A stretch of DNA of 64,000 nucleotides from Rugosimonospora africana (GTDB taxonomy: Bacteria; Actinomycetota; Actinomycetes; Mycobacteriales; Micromonosporaceae), in contig NZ_BONZ01000045.1 in NCBI RefSeq assembly GCF_016862975.1, positions 1-64,000 on the forward strand. Direction: 5' to 3'. Position numbers and translations under genes: made by a program. A model generated the notes under the pieces. That model was given only the letters and a program-made list of their open reading frames with translations. It searched no databases and was not told the origin of the DNA. Position 1 is the first letter of the stretch; every line of letters starts with the position of its first letter. Shown here one piece after another: positions 1 through 8,459 of this stretch.

Positions 1-815
1 GGCAACGCCCCGGCAGCGCACTGCCGCCGCGCGGTCACGTACGAGACGCCGGTCGCCGCTGCCCACTCCTTCAAACTCACGTTGACAAATATATGACGCT
101 ACCTGTCGCTAAAGACCACAGACACACCAACAGTTGTTAACCCCCCTGGGCTTTGACCGCGTCTGACGCTCCCTTGGCTTGACCGCGTCTGACCAAGGTT
201 CGCCGGCGCAGCCACGCTAAACCTTGCCGCCAGCGTCAGGGCAAGCGTCGGCGGCACGGTCCGTAGCGGTGCGCGGCCAGATACCTCCAAAGCCATGCGC
301 CGCCATCGATGCCGCTCTACACGATGGTGCGGGACGGCGCCGCACCTCCTTGGCGCGAGCAGGTGATAGTTACGTTCAGCGATGCTTTGTAACGATCTTG
401 CGGTTGACCTGGTGCGGTCGCTCGCGATACCCGTAGGGTTCTGACCACGAACCGTAGGTTAACTCTCACGGAGAGTGGCTATGCAGCGGTCAGGTGTCGC
501 TCGTCCGCAGGAATCCACTCGTCGGGCTCGGCGGATCCGTTGGCGGCATTGTTCGGTCGCCGTTGCGGCGGTATCGGGTATCCCGACCCGAACCCGTCGG
601 TCCGCGACCGGTGTCGGGTCGCGGTGGCCCTGGAAACCCGAACCCGAGCGTGAACCTGTGAAAGGACCGGGTGCTCGCTGACCGGCGAACCGGTGGGCGA
701 CGGCCAGTCGCCGTGCGGGTCCTGGTCCCGTGGATGACTCCCGACCGACGCGAATCGCCGCGGTGGTCCGCGTCTGGGTCGGGTCAGATCGATCCGGTGA
801 CGCATTGGGGGTTGG
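1..815. other. Leading non-coding region without a recognisable gene
   Basis: No reading frame here on either strand looks like a protein family I know; the long reverse frame overlapping it is a shadow of the methyltransferase that follows. The stretch contains a short direct repeat (153-193) and several GGGTTCGGGT-like tracts near 580-680. It probably holds the promoter of the operon starting at 816, but I could not assign one convincingly. Confidence 0.5.
153..193 (+). repeat. Short direct repeat, two copies of TTGACCGCGTCTGAC
   Basis: The 15-mer TTGACCGCGTCTGAC occurs at 153-167 and again at 179-193, a period of 26 bases. Two copies spaced by about 2.5 helical turns could be a regulator site or a chance duplication. 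No function is assigned. Confidence 0.4.
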
Positions 816-1457
816 GTGGACAATCACATGATTCTGGAGCTCGCCGCGGAGAACAGGATGGGCGGGGTGGACAACCTCGTCAACATCTACTGGGGTCTGT
901 CGAGCGTACTCGCGGCCGGCGTGGACGGCGGAGTCGTAGAAATCGGCTGCTACCAGGGGCGAACCAGCGTCCTGCTCAGGATGATCATCGACCACTTCGC
1001 CCCCGGCCGCGAGTTGCACGTGTTCGATTCCTTCGCGGGCCTGCCCGCGCCCGGCCCGAATGACACCGACTACACGGTGGAGGGGCAACTCGCGACCGGT
1101 CTCGACGCGGTGCGCGAGACCTTCGCCCGATGGCAGGTGGCGGAGCCGATCATCCACGCCGGATGGTTCGAGGAGACCCTTGCGGTCGGGCTTCCGGAGA
1201 GACTGTGCTTCGCCTATATCGACGGTGACCTCTACGACTCGGTATGGACAAGCCTCGAAGCGGTCTACGGACGGCTTTCGCCGGGCGCGGTGGTGATTGT
1301 GGATGACTACTGCGACCCCGAAAAGAGCCCACGCGCCTTCCCGCACTTCCCCGGAGCGAAGAAGGCATGTACCGAATTCTTCGCCGACAAGCCGGAGAAG
1401 ATGTCCGTACTCGTAGGGTCCGGGAACCTGGCAGCCGGCTACTTCCGCAAGAACTGA
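816..1457 (+). CDS. TylF/MycF-type SAM-dependent O-methyltransferase
   Basis: A 213-residue class I methyltransferase of the TylF/MycF (macrocin O-methyltransferase) type. Near residue 40 lies the SAM-binding strand VEIGCYQGRTS. The stretch AYIDGDLYDSVWTSLE (about residues 131-146) followed by GAVVIVDDY is characteristic of the family, whose acidic residues bind the metal ion. It probably methylates a hydroxyl or phenol on a small-molecule or peptide product. It is first in an operon with a P450 16 bases downstream. The start used is GTG 816; ATG 828 in frame is an alternative. Family assignment is firm, substrate unknown. Confidence 0.85.
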   Translation: MDNHMILELAAENRMGGVDNLVNIYWGLSSVLAAGVDGGVVEIGCYQGRTSVLLRMIIDHFAPGRELHVFDSFAGLPAPGPNDTDYTVEGQLATGLDAVRETFARWQVAEPIIHAGWFEETLAVGLPERLCFAYIDGDLYDSVWTSLEAVYGRLSPGAVVIVDDYCDPEKSPRAFPHFPGAKKACTEFFADKPEKMSVLVGSGNLAAGYFRKN

Positions 1458-1473
1458 CTGGGGGTTGTGAGCA

Positions 1474-2631
1474 ATGACAGTGGTCGACCCGATCCTTACG
1501 CTCGCCGAGCCGGAGACCCTGCGCAACCCCTACCCCTGGTATGCGCGACTTCGCGCCGAGACGCCGGTGCTGTGGCACGCTCCGCTGGAGTCCTGGTTGG
1601 TCACAAGGTTCGAGGACTGCGTGACGGTCCTGCGCGACAGTGCCCGGTTCGCGGCCGACCCGCGACGGATCGGTGTCGAGATGCCACCCCAGGCCATCAG
1701 CGTGCAGACCCTCGACCCGCCCGAACACACGGCGATCAGGCGCGTCCTCATCGAGGCGCTGAGGACAGGTGAGGGCGCCGGCACCGAGCGGATCGTCCGG
1801 GAGGAGACCGGCAAGCTGCTCGACGGGCTGGCCGGGCGCGCCTCCTTCGATCTCGTGGCCGACTTCGCCGAACCGCTGGCGCTGACGACCATCACACGGT
1901 ACCTGGGCGTGCCGCGCCCGGACGTGTCGTGGTTCCGGGCGCTGGCCACCGCGATCGTCGACGGCATGGACTCCGGGGTGTGGCCGGAGCGGCACGAACC
2001 CGCGATGGCGGCACGGGCCGAACTGGCCGCGCTGGCCGACGGATGGCTGTCCGATCCGCCAGAGGCGGGCATCGTGGCGCTGATGGCCGAGGCGGGAGCG
2101 GACGGACAAGTCCCGCGACAGGTCGTCGCCAACTCGCTTCGCGTCCTCCTGCACGCCGGGTACGCCTCGGCCGGGAAGTTGCTCGGGCTCGCGATCGCCG
2201 CACTGCTCGACAGCGCGTCCGGCCTCGCCGGATTCCTGAGAGCCGAACCCGCGCCGGCGGTGGAGGAGTTGCTCCGGTTCACCTCGCCGGTACAGGCGAT
2301 GGGGCGCGTCTGCGTCGAGCAGACCACGCTCGGCGATGAGGTCGTACGGCCGGGCGAGTCGGTGACTCTGCTGCTCGGCGCGGCCAACCGCGATCCCGCA
2401 CGATTTCCCGACCCCGACGTGCTGTTGCTCGACCGCCGCCCGAATCCCCATCTGGGCTTCGGCCGGGGTGCGCACTCCTGCCTCGGGGCTCCGTTCGCGG
2501 TGGTACAGGCCAGGATCGCGCTGTCGGTGTTGGCCGAACGGCTTCCCGCGCTCCGGGCGGCTTCCGCCCCCACCTACCGGCGCACGCTCACGCTGCGCGG
2601 GCTCGACTCGTTCGAGGTCACGCCGGGGTGA
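1474..2631 (+). CDS. Cytochrome P450, candidate peptide-crosslinking oxygenase
   Basis: A 385-residue bacterial P450. The heme loop is FGRGAHSCLG with ligand Cys336, and the K-helix EELLR is present. The I helix reads HAGYAS (residues 227-232) where most P450s have AGxET or AGxDT, so the usual acid and threonine for oxygen activation are missing. P450s that crosslink peptide side chains often lack a standard oxygen-activation pair. The 18-base pentapeptide gene MKYWH begins 40 bases after the stop, so this is the best candidate for the biarylitide-type crosslinking enzyme (BytO). The start is ATG 1474 after GGGGGTTG. Family firm; crosslinking role inferred from context. Confidence 0.85.
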   Translation: MTVVDPILTLAEPETLRNPYPWYARLRAETPVLWHAPLESWLVTRFEDCVTVLRDSARFAADPRRIGVEMPPQAISVQTLDPPEHTAIRRVLIEALRTGEGAGTERIVREETGKLLDGLAGRASFDLVADFAEPLALTTITRYLGVPRPDVSWFRALATAIVDGMDSGVWPERHEPAMAARAELAALADGWLSDPPEAGIVALMAEAGADGQVPRQVVANSLRVLLHAGYASAGKLLGLAIAALLDSASGLAGFLRAEPAPAVEELLRFTSPVQAMGRVCVEQTTLGDEVVRPGESVTLLLGAANRDPARFPDPDVLLLDRRPNPHLGFGRGAHSCLGAPFAVVQARIALSVLAERLPALRAASAPTYRRTLTLRGLDSFEVTPG

Positions 2632-2670
2632 GTTCGCGTGCGCCCGGCCGCGAGCAGGAGGGAGGCCACC

Positions 2671-2688
2671 ATGAAGTACTGGCACTGA
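2671..2688 (+). CDS. Putative biarylitide-type RiPP precursor pentapeptide MKYWH
   Basis: This 18-base reading frame encodes Met-Lys-Tyr-Trp-His and a stop. It is preceded by AGGAGGGAGG with a five-base gap to ATG, one of the best ribosome sites in the window, although no longer gene starts there. Known biarylitide precursors (BytA) are pentapeptides of the form MxYxH lying next to a P450 that joins the Tyr and His side chains. MKYWH fits that form with Lys2 and Trp4. It follows P450 1474-2631 and is followed by a long hairpin (2704-2798), as expected for a highly expressed short message. A gene this short cannot be proven by sequence alone. Confidence 0.6.
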   Translation: MKYWH

Positions 2689-2703
2689 TGATTGACCGCT
2701 GAG

Positions 2704-2798
2704 GCAGGTGCCCGCCTTGCTCTGTCGACCAGTCTGGCTCGGCGCGTCTGACGCCGCGCCACGACCCAGACCAGTCGGGCGAAGGGGCGGGCACCTGC
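2704..2798 (+). terminator. Long stem-loop after the pentapeptide gene
   Basis: GCAGGTGCCCGCC (2704-2716) pairs perfectly with GGCGGGCACCTGC (2786-2798), a 13-base stem. It encloses copy A of the dispersed 50-base hairpin element (2727-2776). The whole can fold into a long rod, 15 bases after the MKYWH stop and 42 bases before the next gene. It is likely a terminator, attenuator or mRNA-stabilising structure that lets the precursor be made in excess. Confidence 0.6.
2727..2776 (+). repeat. Dispersed 50-base hairpin repeat, copy A
   Basis: One of three related elements (others at 19748-19797 on the minus strand and 20913-20963). It starts and ends with GACCAGTC and folds through GTCTGG/CCAGAC and GGCGCG/CGCGCC. 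Compared with copy C the outer stem changes on both sides (GTCCGG/CCGGAC), so pairing is conserved. Confidence 0.6.
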
Positions 2799-2839
2799 AC
2801 CACCTCTGTCCGGAACCGAGGCGATCTGACGGAGTGACT

Positions 2840-3610
2840 ATGTCTGTTGACACGGCGACCGATCCCTATGTTTCGATCCCCGGCTTCTACGACCTGTTCC
2901 GCGCCAAGGAGGGCGACAAGGCACTGCCCTCCGTCGCCTTCTTCGCCGATCTGGCCCCCCAGGGTGCGACGGCGCTCGAACTCGGTCCGGGTACGGGCAG
3001 AATCACGCTGGCCGTCGCCGAACGCGTTGCGGAGGTCTGGTGCCTCGAACGCTCCGCGACGATGCGGGCGGTGCTGCTGGCCAAGCTGGCCGAACGGCCG
3101 AAGCTGTGGGACAAGGTGACGGTCCTTCCCGGTTCGGCGCCCGTGTTCAAGCTGGGCAGGATGTTCGACTACATCTATCTGGCCGGTGTACTGGAGCACG
3201 TACCCGAGGCTGACCGGCCGTCGCTGTTCCGTGCGATCGCCGACCACCTGGCACCGGGAGGGATCGCGGCGATGGACATGGTGCTGACCATGCCGGCTCC
3301 GGAACTGGCCGAGCGGGAGCTGGACGAGATCCGGCTCGGACAGTGCCGGTACGTCTATTCGGCACAGGCCCAGCGGCTCGGGCCCGACCTGTCACGGCTA
3401 CGGATGACCTACCGGACCTACCAGGGCGACGAGCTGATCGCCACGGAAGTGGTCACGCGCCTGCACAACATGCACAGGCCCGAACCGGTACTCACGGATC
3501 TCGCGGCCGTCGGCCTGGTTCCGGCGCAGGGCAACGGCCTGGCGATGGCTAGTCACGACCCGGACGATCCCGGTGCTGTGGTGGTGCGCAAGCCGCGGGG
3601 GGACACGTGA
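2840..3610 (+). CDS. SAM-dependent methyltransferase (class I)
   Basis: A 256-residue class I methyltransferase. The SAM motif LELGPGTGRITLAVA lies near residue 50, the acidic post-I position is in VWCLERS, and later motifs include YIYLAGVLEHVPE and HLAPGGIAAMDM. The ATG at 2840 follows GGAG by five bases; an in-frame extension to 2708 would run through the hairpin element and is rejected. Its end overlaps the next gene by four bases (GTGA), so the two are translationally coupled. It probably methylates the product or an intermediate; target unknown. Confidence 0.8.
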   Translation: MSVDTATDPYVSIPGFYDLFRAKEGDKALPSVAFFADLAPQGATALELGPGTGRITLAVAERVAEVWCLERSATMRAVLLAKLAERPKLWDKVTVLPGSAPVFKLGRMFDYIYLAGVLEHVPEADRPSLFRAIADHLAPGGIAAMDMVLTMPAPELAERELDEIRLGQCRYVYSAQAQRLGPDLSRLRMTYRTYQGDELIATEVVTRLHNMHRPEPVLTDLAAVGLVPAQGNGLAMASHDPDDPGAVVVRKPRGDT

Positions 3611-4566
3611 ACGCGCTGCCGGGCGCGGTGCCGCTGCTGCCCACCTATGACGTGGACCGCATGGTGGCCGAGGCACAGGCGTTGCGCGACCTGCGATGGC
3701 AGGCGCAGCGGGCGTACGGGTCGGACGGGGTGTTCCGCGAGACCGGGATCGACTGGCGGATCCTTCCGTTGCGCGCCCCTGGCGGCGACCCGAACCGAAC
3801 CGACCCGGGCGGTGCGGGCCTGGTGGGCCACGCCGACACGCCGTACCTGGACCGAGCCCCCTACTTCGCCGAAGTCCTGGACGGCATCCCGGCGCCGCTG
3901 CGCAGCGTACGGCTGATGGCGCTGGGGCCGGGTGCCCAGATCCAGGAGCACCGCGACGGCAAGTGCGGCTTCCCGTGGGGTGTGGCGCGGCTGCACGTAC
4001 CCGTCATCACCAACCCCGGCGCCGACGTGGTCATCGACGGGCAGAGCCGGCACTGGGACGCCGGACGCCTGTGGTTCGGCGACTTCAACCGCCCCCACTA
4101 CGTCCGCAACACCGGCGACGAGGCGCGCGTCCACCTCGTCATCGACGTCATGGTCACTCGGGGTCTGCTCGAACTCTTCCCGGCGTCTTACCGGCAGGAA
4201 CTGTCGTTAGTGGACGTTCTGTTCGCCAGGGAGCCGGTCCCGCTGCACGGCGACGACCTGGCCGGCCTGCGGTGCACGCTGCCGGTTCCGGCGCAGTTCC
4301 CGCAGTGGGGCGAAGACGAGGACGAGTACGAACCGGGACCCGATCGCGCCGGGGCGGTCGACATCGTCGACGGCATCCCGGTGCTGTCTTTGGACGACCA
4401 GCCCAGTTTCGGACTGGTCCACACCGGACTGGGCGAGTTCCGGTTCGAGGGGTGGACCGAGGAACGCACGCTGCATCTGGACCTGTCCGGCCCCGAACCG
4501 CAAGCGCGGTTCCGGACTCGCAACGGCCACCGGCTCACCGAATGGATAAGGAAGGTCTCGCTGTGA
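3607..4566 (+). CDS. Aspartyl/asparaginyl beta-hydroxylase-like 2-oxoglutarate dioxygenase
   Basis: A 319-residue protein whose middle matches the Asp/Asn beta-hydroxylase fold. It has HRD at residues 115-117 and His176 in RVHLVID, the expected Fe(II) ligands, with further His at ARLHVP and RPHYVRN. Such enzymes hydroxylate Asp, Asn or other amino-acid carbons and are used in peptide natural products. Residues from about 190 on form a second acidic domain that I do not recognise. The gene starts with GTG overlapping the previous stop and ends overlapping the next GTG, placing it inside a tightly coupled tailoring operon. Confidence 0.75.
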   Translation: MNALPGAVPLLPTYDVDRMVAEAQALRDLRWQAQRAYGSDGVFRETGIDWRILPLRAPGGDPNRTDPGGAGLVGHADTPYLDRAPYFAEVLDGIPAPLRSVRLMALGPGAQIQEHRDGKCGFPWGVARLHVPVITNPGADVVIDGQSRHWDAGRLWFGDFNRPHYVRNTGDEARVHLVIDVMVTRGLLELFPASYRQELSLVDVLFAREPVPLHGDDLAGLRCTLPVPAQFPQWGEDEDEYEPGPDRAGAVDIVDGIPVLSLDDQPSFGLVHTGLGEFRFEGWTEERTLHLDLSGPEPQARFRTRNGHRLTEWIRKVSL

Positions 4567-5774
4567 CAGAGGCGGTCTACGACATTCCCCAGGACTTCTC
4601 CCAGTCCCCGGACCCGTACGCGCTGCTCGACGAGATCCGCGGCCAGGCGCCCGTGCACCGCGCACGGCTGCGGGGCGAGGTGCCGGTGTGGATCGTCACC
4701 GGATACGACGCGGTGGTCCAGGCGCTGGGCGAACCGGGTCTCAGCGCCGGCCTTGAGGTCGCCGTGAAAGTCACCGAGAGCGTACCCGTGGCCCAGCGCC
4801 GCAACGTACTCATGGAGAGCCTGCTCGCGACCGACCCACCCGACCACACGCGCCTGCGTACGGTCGTGGCGAAGGCGTTCACCGCGCGGCGGGTCGATGC
4901 CCTGCGCCCCAGAGTGCAGGAGATCGTCGACGAACTGCTCGACGCCGTCGCCGCCGAGGGGAAGGCCGATCTGGTCGAGAGCCTGGCCTTCCCGCTGCCC
5001 ATCGCCGTCGTGTGCGAACTGCTCGGCGTGCCCTTCTCCGACTTGCCCAAATTCCGGTACTGGTCGCTGGGGCTGGCCATGCCGCCCGCCGACCAGGCCA
5101 CGCTGGCCAGAGCCGACGCCAAGCGCGCCGAGATGACCGCCTACTTCTCCGAGATCATCCAGCAGAAACGGATGGATCCGGGCGACGATCTGCTCAGCGT
5201 CCTGTGCGCGGCCAATGAGGGGGACGTGCTCACCGACGACGAACTGGTCGGCATGGCACTCATGCTCTTCCTGTCGGGCCACGAGACCACGCTCTGCTTC
5301 CTGGCCAACGCGATCGTCGCGCTGCTCACCCACCCGGACGAGCTCACCGCACTGCGCGCGGACCCCGTGGGGCTGCCCGCCGCCGTCGACGAACTTCTGC
5401 GGTACGACGGCCCGGTGGTCCGGGGAGTCGCACGCTTCACCACCGAGGATGTGGCGATCGCGGGAACCGTGATTCCCAAGGGAGAGATGGTGGTCGTCGC
5501 GATCGGCGCCGCCAATCGGGATCCGGCCCGCTACGGCCGACCGGAGGTGCTCGACCTGACCCGTTCCCAGAACGCTCATGTCGGCTTCGGACACGGCATC
5601 CACTACTGCCTTGGCGCGGCCCTGGCCCGCCTGGAGGTCACGACCGCGCTGGAGACGCTGCTGCGCCGCTTCCCCGACCTGGCTCTCGCCGGGGCTCCGG
5701 AGGATCTGCCGCGCAGGCCGGGAATACTCCGCGGCCTCTCCTCGCTGCCGGTGACCTTCACCCCCGACCGTTGA
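4563..5774 (+). CDS. Cytochrome P450 (CYP107-like), second in the cluster
   Basis: A 403-residue P450 with standard catalytic parts: I helix SGHETT (residues 238-243, Ser replacing the usual Ala/Gly), K-helix DELLR, and heme loop FGHGIHYCLG with Cys349. Unlike the first P450 it keeps the acid-threonine pair and should be a normal hydroxylase. The GTG at 4563 overlaps the previous stop (GTGA) and follows AAGGAAGG; the frame stays open far upstream, but that part is a shadow of the dioxygenase gene. It likely oxidises the product of this cluster. Confidence 0.85.
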   Translation: MTEAVYDIPQDFSQSPDPYALLDEIRGQAPVHRARLRGEVPVWIVTGYDAVVQALGEPGLSAGLEVAVKVTESVPVAQRRNVLMESLLATDPPDHTRLRTVVAKAFTARRVDALRPRVQEIVDELLDAVAAEGKADLVESLAFPLPIAVVCELLGVPFSDLPKFRYWSLGLAMPPADQATLARADAKRAEMTAYFSEIIQQKRMDPGDDLLSVLCAANEGDVLTDDELVGMALMLFLSGHETTLCFLANAIVALLTHPDELTALRADPVGLPAAVDELLRYDGPVVRGVARFTTEDVAIAGTVIPKGEMVVVAIGAANRDPARYGRPEVLDLTRSQNAHVGFGHGIHYCLGAALARLEVTTALETLLRRFPDLALAGAPEDLPRRPGILRGLSSLPVTFTPDR

Positions 5775-5813
5775 GTTTCCGCCGGACGCCCGGGTCGCCG
5801 TCCGGCGTCGCGC

Positions 5814-5842
5814 TCGAACGGCCGCCGTCGACCGTCTACGCT
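5814..5842 (+). promoter_or_regulatory. Predicted promoter of a leaderless tetR gene
   Basis: TCGAAC (5814-5819) and TACGCT (5837-5842) are separated by 17 bases. The -10 box ends six bases before the ATG at 5849, so the transcript would begin at or next to the start codon, which also explains the absence of a ribosome site. Confidence 0.45.
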
Positions 5843-5848
5843 TCGCGG

Positions 5849-6577
5849 ATGAGCTCACCGGCGAAGCCGTCCACGGTCAAGGTTCCCCCACGGGGCGAGC
5901 GTGTGCGCAATCCGCGGAAGCAGACCGCCAAGACCCGCGAGGACATCCTCGACGCGGCACTGACGACCTTCGGCAACCGCGGTTACACCAACGGGTCCCT
6001 GGTCGAGATAGCCGACCAGGTGGGCATGACGCACGCCGGCGTCCTGCACCATTTCGGGTCGAAGGACCAGTTGCTGCTCGCTGTGCTCAAACACCGTGAC
6101 CTGGCCAGCAGCCGCGACCTGGAGGACGCCAACCTGCCGCGTGGGGCCGCGCTGTTCGCGCACCTGCGGCAGACCGCACAGCTCAACGCCGGGCAACCGG
6201 GGCTGGTGCAGGCGTATGCCGTGCTGTCGGCCGAATCCGTCACCGACGAGCACCCGGCCAAGGAGTGGTTCCGCCAGCGGTACGAGGGGCTGCGGGCAAG
6301 CGTCCGTGAGGCGCTGCGTGATGAGTGGGGCTCCGACGGCGATCCCGATCCGGACAGTGTCGAGGCCGCGGCCGCCGCCGTGCTGGCCGTGATGGACGGG
6401 TTGCAGGTCCAGTGGTTGCTGGCTCCGGACGAGGTCGACCTCGCGCAGGCGTCCGCGTTCGCCATCGATGCCATCGTCGCGGCGACGGTCGATCGCCGCC
6501 GCCGCGCCACGGTGGCGGCCGTGGCACAGGAGTCCGACCGCCCAAGCGGAAGCGCATCCGTGCCCGGGAAGAAATAA
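5849..6577 (+). CDS. TetR/AcrR-family transcriptional regulator
   Basis: A 242-residue TetR regulator. The N-terminal helix-turn-helix spans about residues 18-64 (REDILDAALTTFGNRG, then VGMTHAGVLHHFGSKDQLL). The C-terminal helical domain would bind a small ligand. The ATG 5849 is preferred over an upstream TTG (5771) because a -10-like TACGCT sits six bases before it. It follows the second P450 and runs convergently against an ABC permease gene. It may control the RiPP-like operon or the neighbouring transporter; the sequence does not decide. Confidence 0.8.
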   Translation: MSSPAKPSTVKVPPRGERVRNPRKQTAKTREDILDAALTTFGNRGYTNGSLVEIADQVGMTHAGVLHHFGSKDQLLLAVLKHRDLASSRDLEDANLPRGAALFAHLRQTAQLNAGQPGLVQAYAVLSAESVTDEHPAKEWFRQRYEGLRASVREALRDEWGSDGDPDPDSVEAAAAAVLAVMDGLQVQWLLAPDEVDLAQASAFAIDAIVAATVDRRRRATVAAVAQESDRPSGSASVPGKK

Positions 6578-6583
6578 CGGGTT

Positions 6584-7519
6584 TCACACCCGGATCTGGC
6601 CGAGGGTGTTGGCGCCCTCGTACAGGAACCGTTGTCCGAAGAAGTACACCATCACCATGGGTACCGTCAGCAGCATCCCGCCTGCCATGATCAGATTCCA
6701 GTCGGGGGTTTGGCCGACGTTGCTGGTCTGCGTCATCGCGTACAGGCCCAGGGCGAGCGGGTACTTGTCGGAGTCGTTGATGTAGATGAGCGGACCGAGG
6801 AAGTTGCCCCACTGGAAGGTGAAGGTGAAGATGGCCACCGTGGCCATCGCCGGTACGGACAGCGGCACGATGATGCGCCGCCAGATGCCGAAGTAGCTCA
6901 GGCCGTCCAGCCGCGCCGCTTCGTCGTACTCGGTGGGGATCTGCATGATGAACTGGCGCATCAGGAAGATGCTGTACCCGCTGCCGAACAGCTGGGGGAC
7001 GATCAGCGGCCAGAAGGTGTTGATCCAGCCGAGGTACCGGAACATGACGAAGGTCGGGACGATCGTTGCCTCGTACGGGATCATCAGCGTGCAGAGGGTG
7101 ATGACGAACCACACCCGCCGGCCAGGCGCGCGAAGCCGGGCCAGCGCGTACCCGGCGAACGACGATGCCACCACCTGGCCGACCATCGACGGAATGACGA
7201 TGACGACGGAGTTGAGAAGGTACTTGCCCAGGTCGGTATCGGAAAATATCCGCCCGTAGTTGGCCACCTGGAAGGTGTTCGGAATGATCCTCGGCGGGAA
7301 CGTGGTGACATACTTCGTGCTCGCCAGCGACGTGCTGATCATCCAGAGCAGGGGCAGGACCATCAGCACGGTGCCGAACAACAGGATGACGTACACCGGA
7401 ATCCGTGACCTCAGTCGTGGGCGGCGCCGCGTGGTCGTCGAGGTGGACGCCGGCCGGCCGCGCAGGCCGGGACGAACCGCGGATCGCGCCGGGGCCGGCG
7501 CCTGAGAAGAGCTGGTCAT
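6584..7519 (-). CDS. ABC sugar transporter permease (MalG/UgpE type)
   Basis: A 311-residue inner-membrane permease with an Arg-rich cytoplasmic N terminus (about 40 residues) and six predicted membrane segments. The EAA loop reads EYDEAARLDGLSYFGIWRRI, which docks to the shared ATPase. It belongs to the carbohydrate CUT1 group. Its ATG overlaps the stop of the partner permease (TGATG). No ATPase gene lies nearby, so it probably uses a multitasking MsiK-like ATPase encoded elsewhere, as is common in actinomycetes. Substrate unknown. Confidence 0.85.
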   Translation of the reverse strand: MTSSSQAPAPARSAVRPGLRGRPASTSTTTRRRPRLRSRIPVYVILLFGTVLMVLPLLWMISTSLASTKYVTTFPPRIIPNTFQVANYGRIFSDTDLGKYLLNSVVIVIPSMVGQVVASSFAGYALARLRAPGRRVWFVITLCTLMIPYEATIVPTFVMFRYLGWINTFWPLIVPQLFGSGYSIFLMRQFIMQIPTEYDEAARLDGLSYFGIWRRIIVPLSVPAMATVAIFTFTFQWGNFLGPLIYINDSDKYPLALGLYAMTQTSNVGQTPDWNLIMAGGMLLTVPMVMVYFFGQRFLYEGANTLGQIRV

Positions 7520-8415
7520 CAGTTCACCTCACCCTCGTAGTAGACCCAGCGCCGGGACCACTTGAGAACGATCAGGGTCAGCAACATGATCATCACAAAG
7601 AAGATCACCGCGATTGCCGAGGCGTAGCCCATCTTGTTGAACTCGAACGCGTTCTCGTAGAGGAACGGAACCATCATCAGCGCTCCGGCGTTGTGGCCCT
7701 GGGTGACCACGTAGACCTGGGTGAAGACCTGTAGGGCGCCGATGATTCCGTTGACAAGGTTGAACAGGATGATGGGCGAGAGCATCGGGACCGTGATCGA
7801 CCGGAACTGCCGCCAGGCCCCGGCGCCGTCGAGCATCGTCGCCTCGTACAGATGACGCGGAATGCCTTGCAGCGCGGCGAGAAACAGCACCACGCCGCCG
7901 CCCAGCTGCCAGACGCCCATCACGATCAGACCGTTCTTGACCCAGGCGGGATCGACGAGCCAGGCGGGCCCGTCGATCCCGACCAGTCCCAGGATCGAGT
8001 TGATGACGCCGGACGGCGCCAGCAACCAACTCCACAGCATCACGACCGCCACCACCGGGATCGTGCTCGGTAGGTAGAAGGCGGTCCGGAACCACCGGCG
8101 CAGGATGATGGGTTGGTTGAGCAACAGGGCGAACGCCACGCTCATCGCGAGGTTGACCGGCACCAGGATGGCCGCGTAATACGCGGTGTTTCGCAGGGCG
8201 AGCCAGAAGCTGGTCCCCTCGCCGGCAAGCAGGCCCGTGTAGTTCCTCAACCCGACCCACTGCGGTGTCTGGAAGAGGTCCCAGTTGGTGAAGCTCAGCA
8301 CGAGACTCGCCACCAGGGGGACTGCGTACAGGACGAGGATGCCGACTATCCACGGGAGCATGAACAGGTAGAAGGCGATCGCCTCACGCTTCCTGCCCGA
8401 CATCGGGCCCTTCAT
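7519..8415 (-). CDS. ABC sugar transporter permease (MalF/UgpA type)
   Basis: A 298-residue CUT1 permease with about six membrane segments, beginning with a charged head (MKGPMSGRKREA) and a first helix at about residues 12-32. The EAA loop is IPRHLYEATMLDGAGAWRQF. It pairs with the MalG-type permease whose start overlaps its stop by one base, and follows the binding-protein gene by about 45 bases. Together they import a sugar or glycoside that is probably handled by the catabolic genes to the right. Confidence 0.85.
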   Translation of the reverse strand: MKGPMSGRKREAIAFYLFMLPWIVGILVLYAVPLVASLVLSFTNWDLFQTPQWVGLRNYTGLLAGEGTSFWLALRNTAYYAAILVPVNLAMSVAFALLLNQPIILRRWFRTAFYLPSTIPVVAVVMLWSWLLAPSGVINSILGLVGIDGPAWLVDPAWVKNGLIVMGVWQLGGGVVLFLAALQGIPRHLYEATMLDGAGAWRQFRSITVPMLSPIILFNLVNGIIGALQVFTQVYVVTQGHNAGALMMVPFLYENAFEFNKMGYASAIAVIFFVMIMLLTLIVLKWSRRWVYYEGEVN

Positions 8416-8459
8416 CGCTGACCACCCTCACTTTCCGGCCAGGGTCCGATTCCCACGGG

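Noticed and set aside
459-1526. A 355-codon reverse frame over the first methyltransferase
   Set aside because: Antisense of a clear TylF-type gene; no motifs and compositional bias of a shadow.
3696-4562. N-terminal extension of the second P450 frame
   Set aside because: The frame stays open through the dioxygenase gene, but the P450 family starts at the GTG overlapping the dioxygenase stop and has its own ribosome site there.
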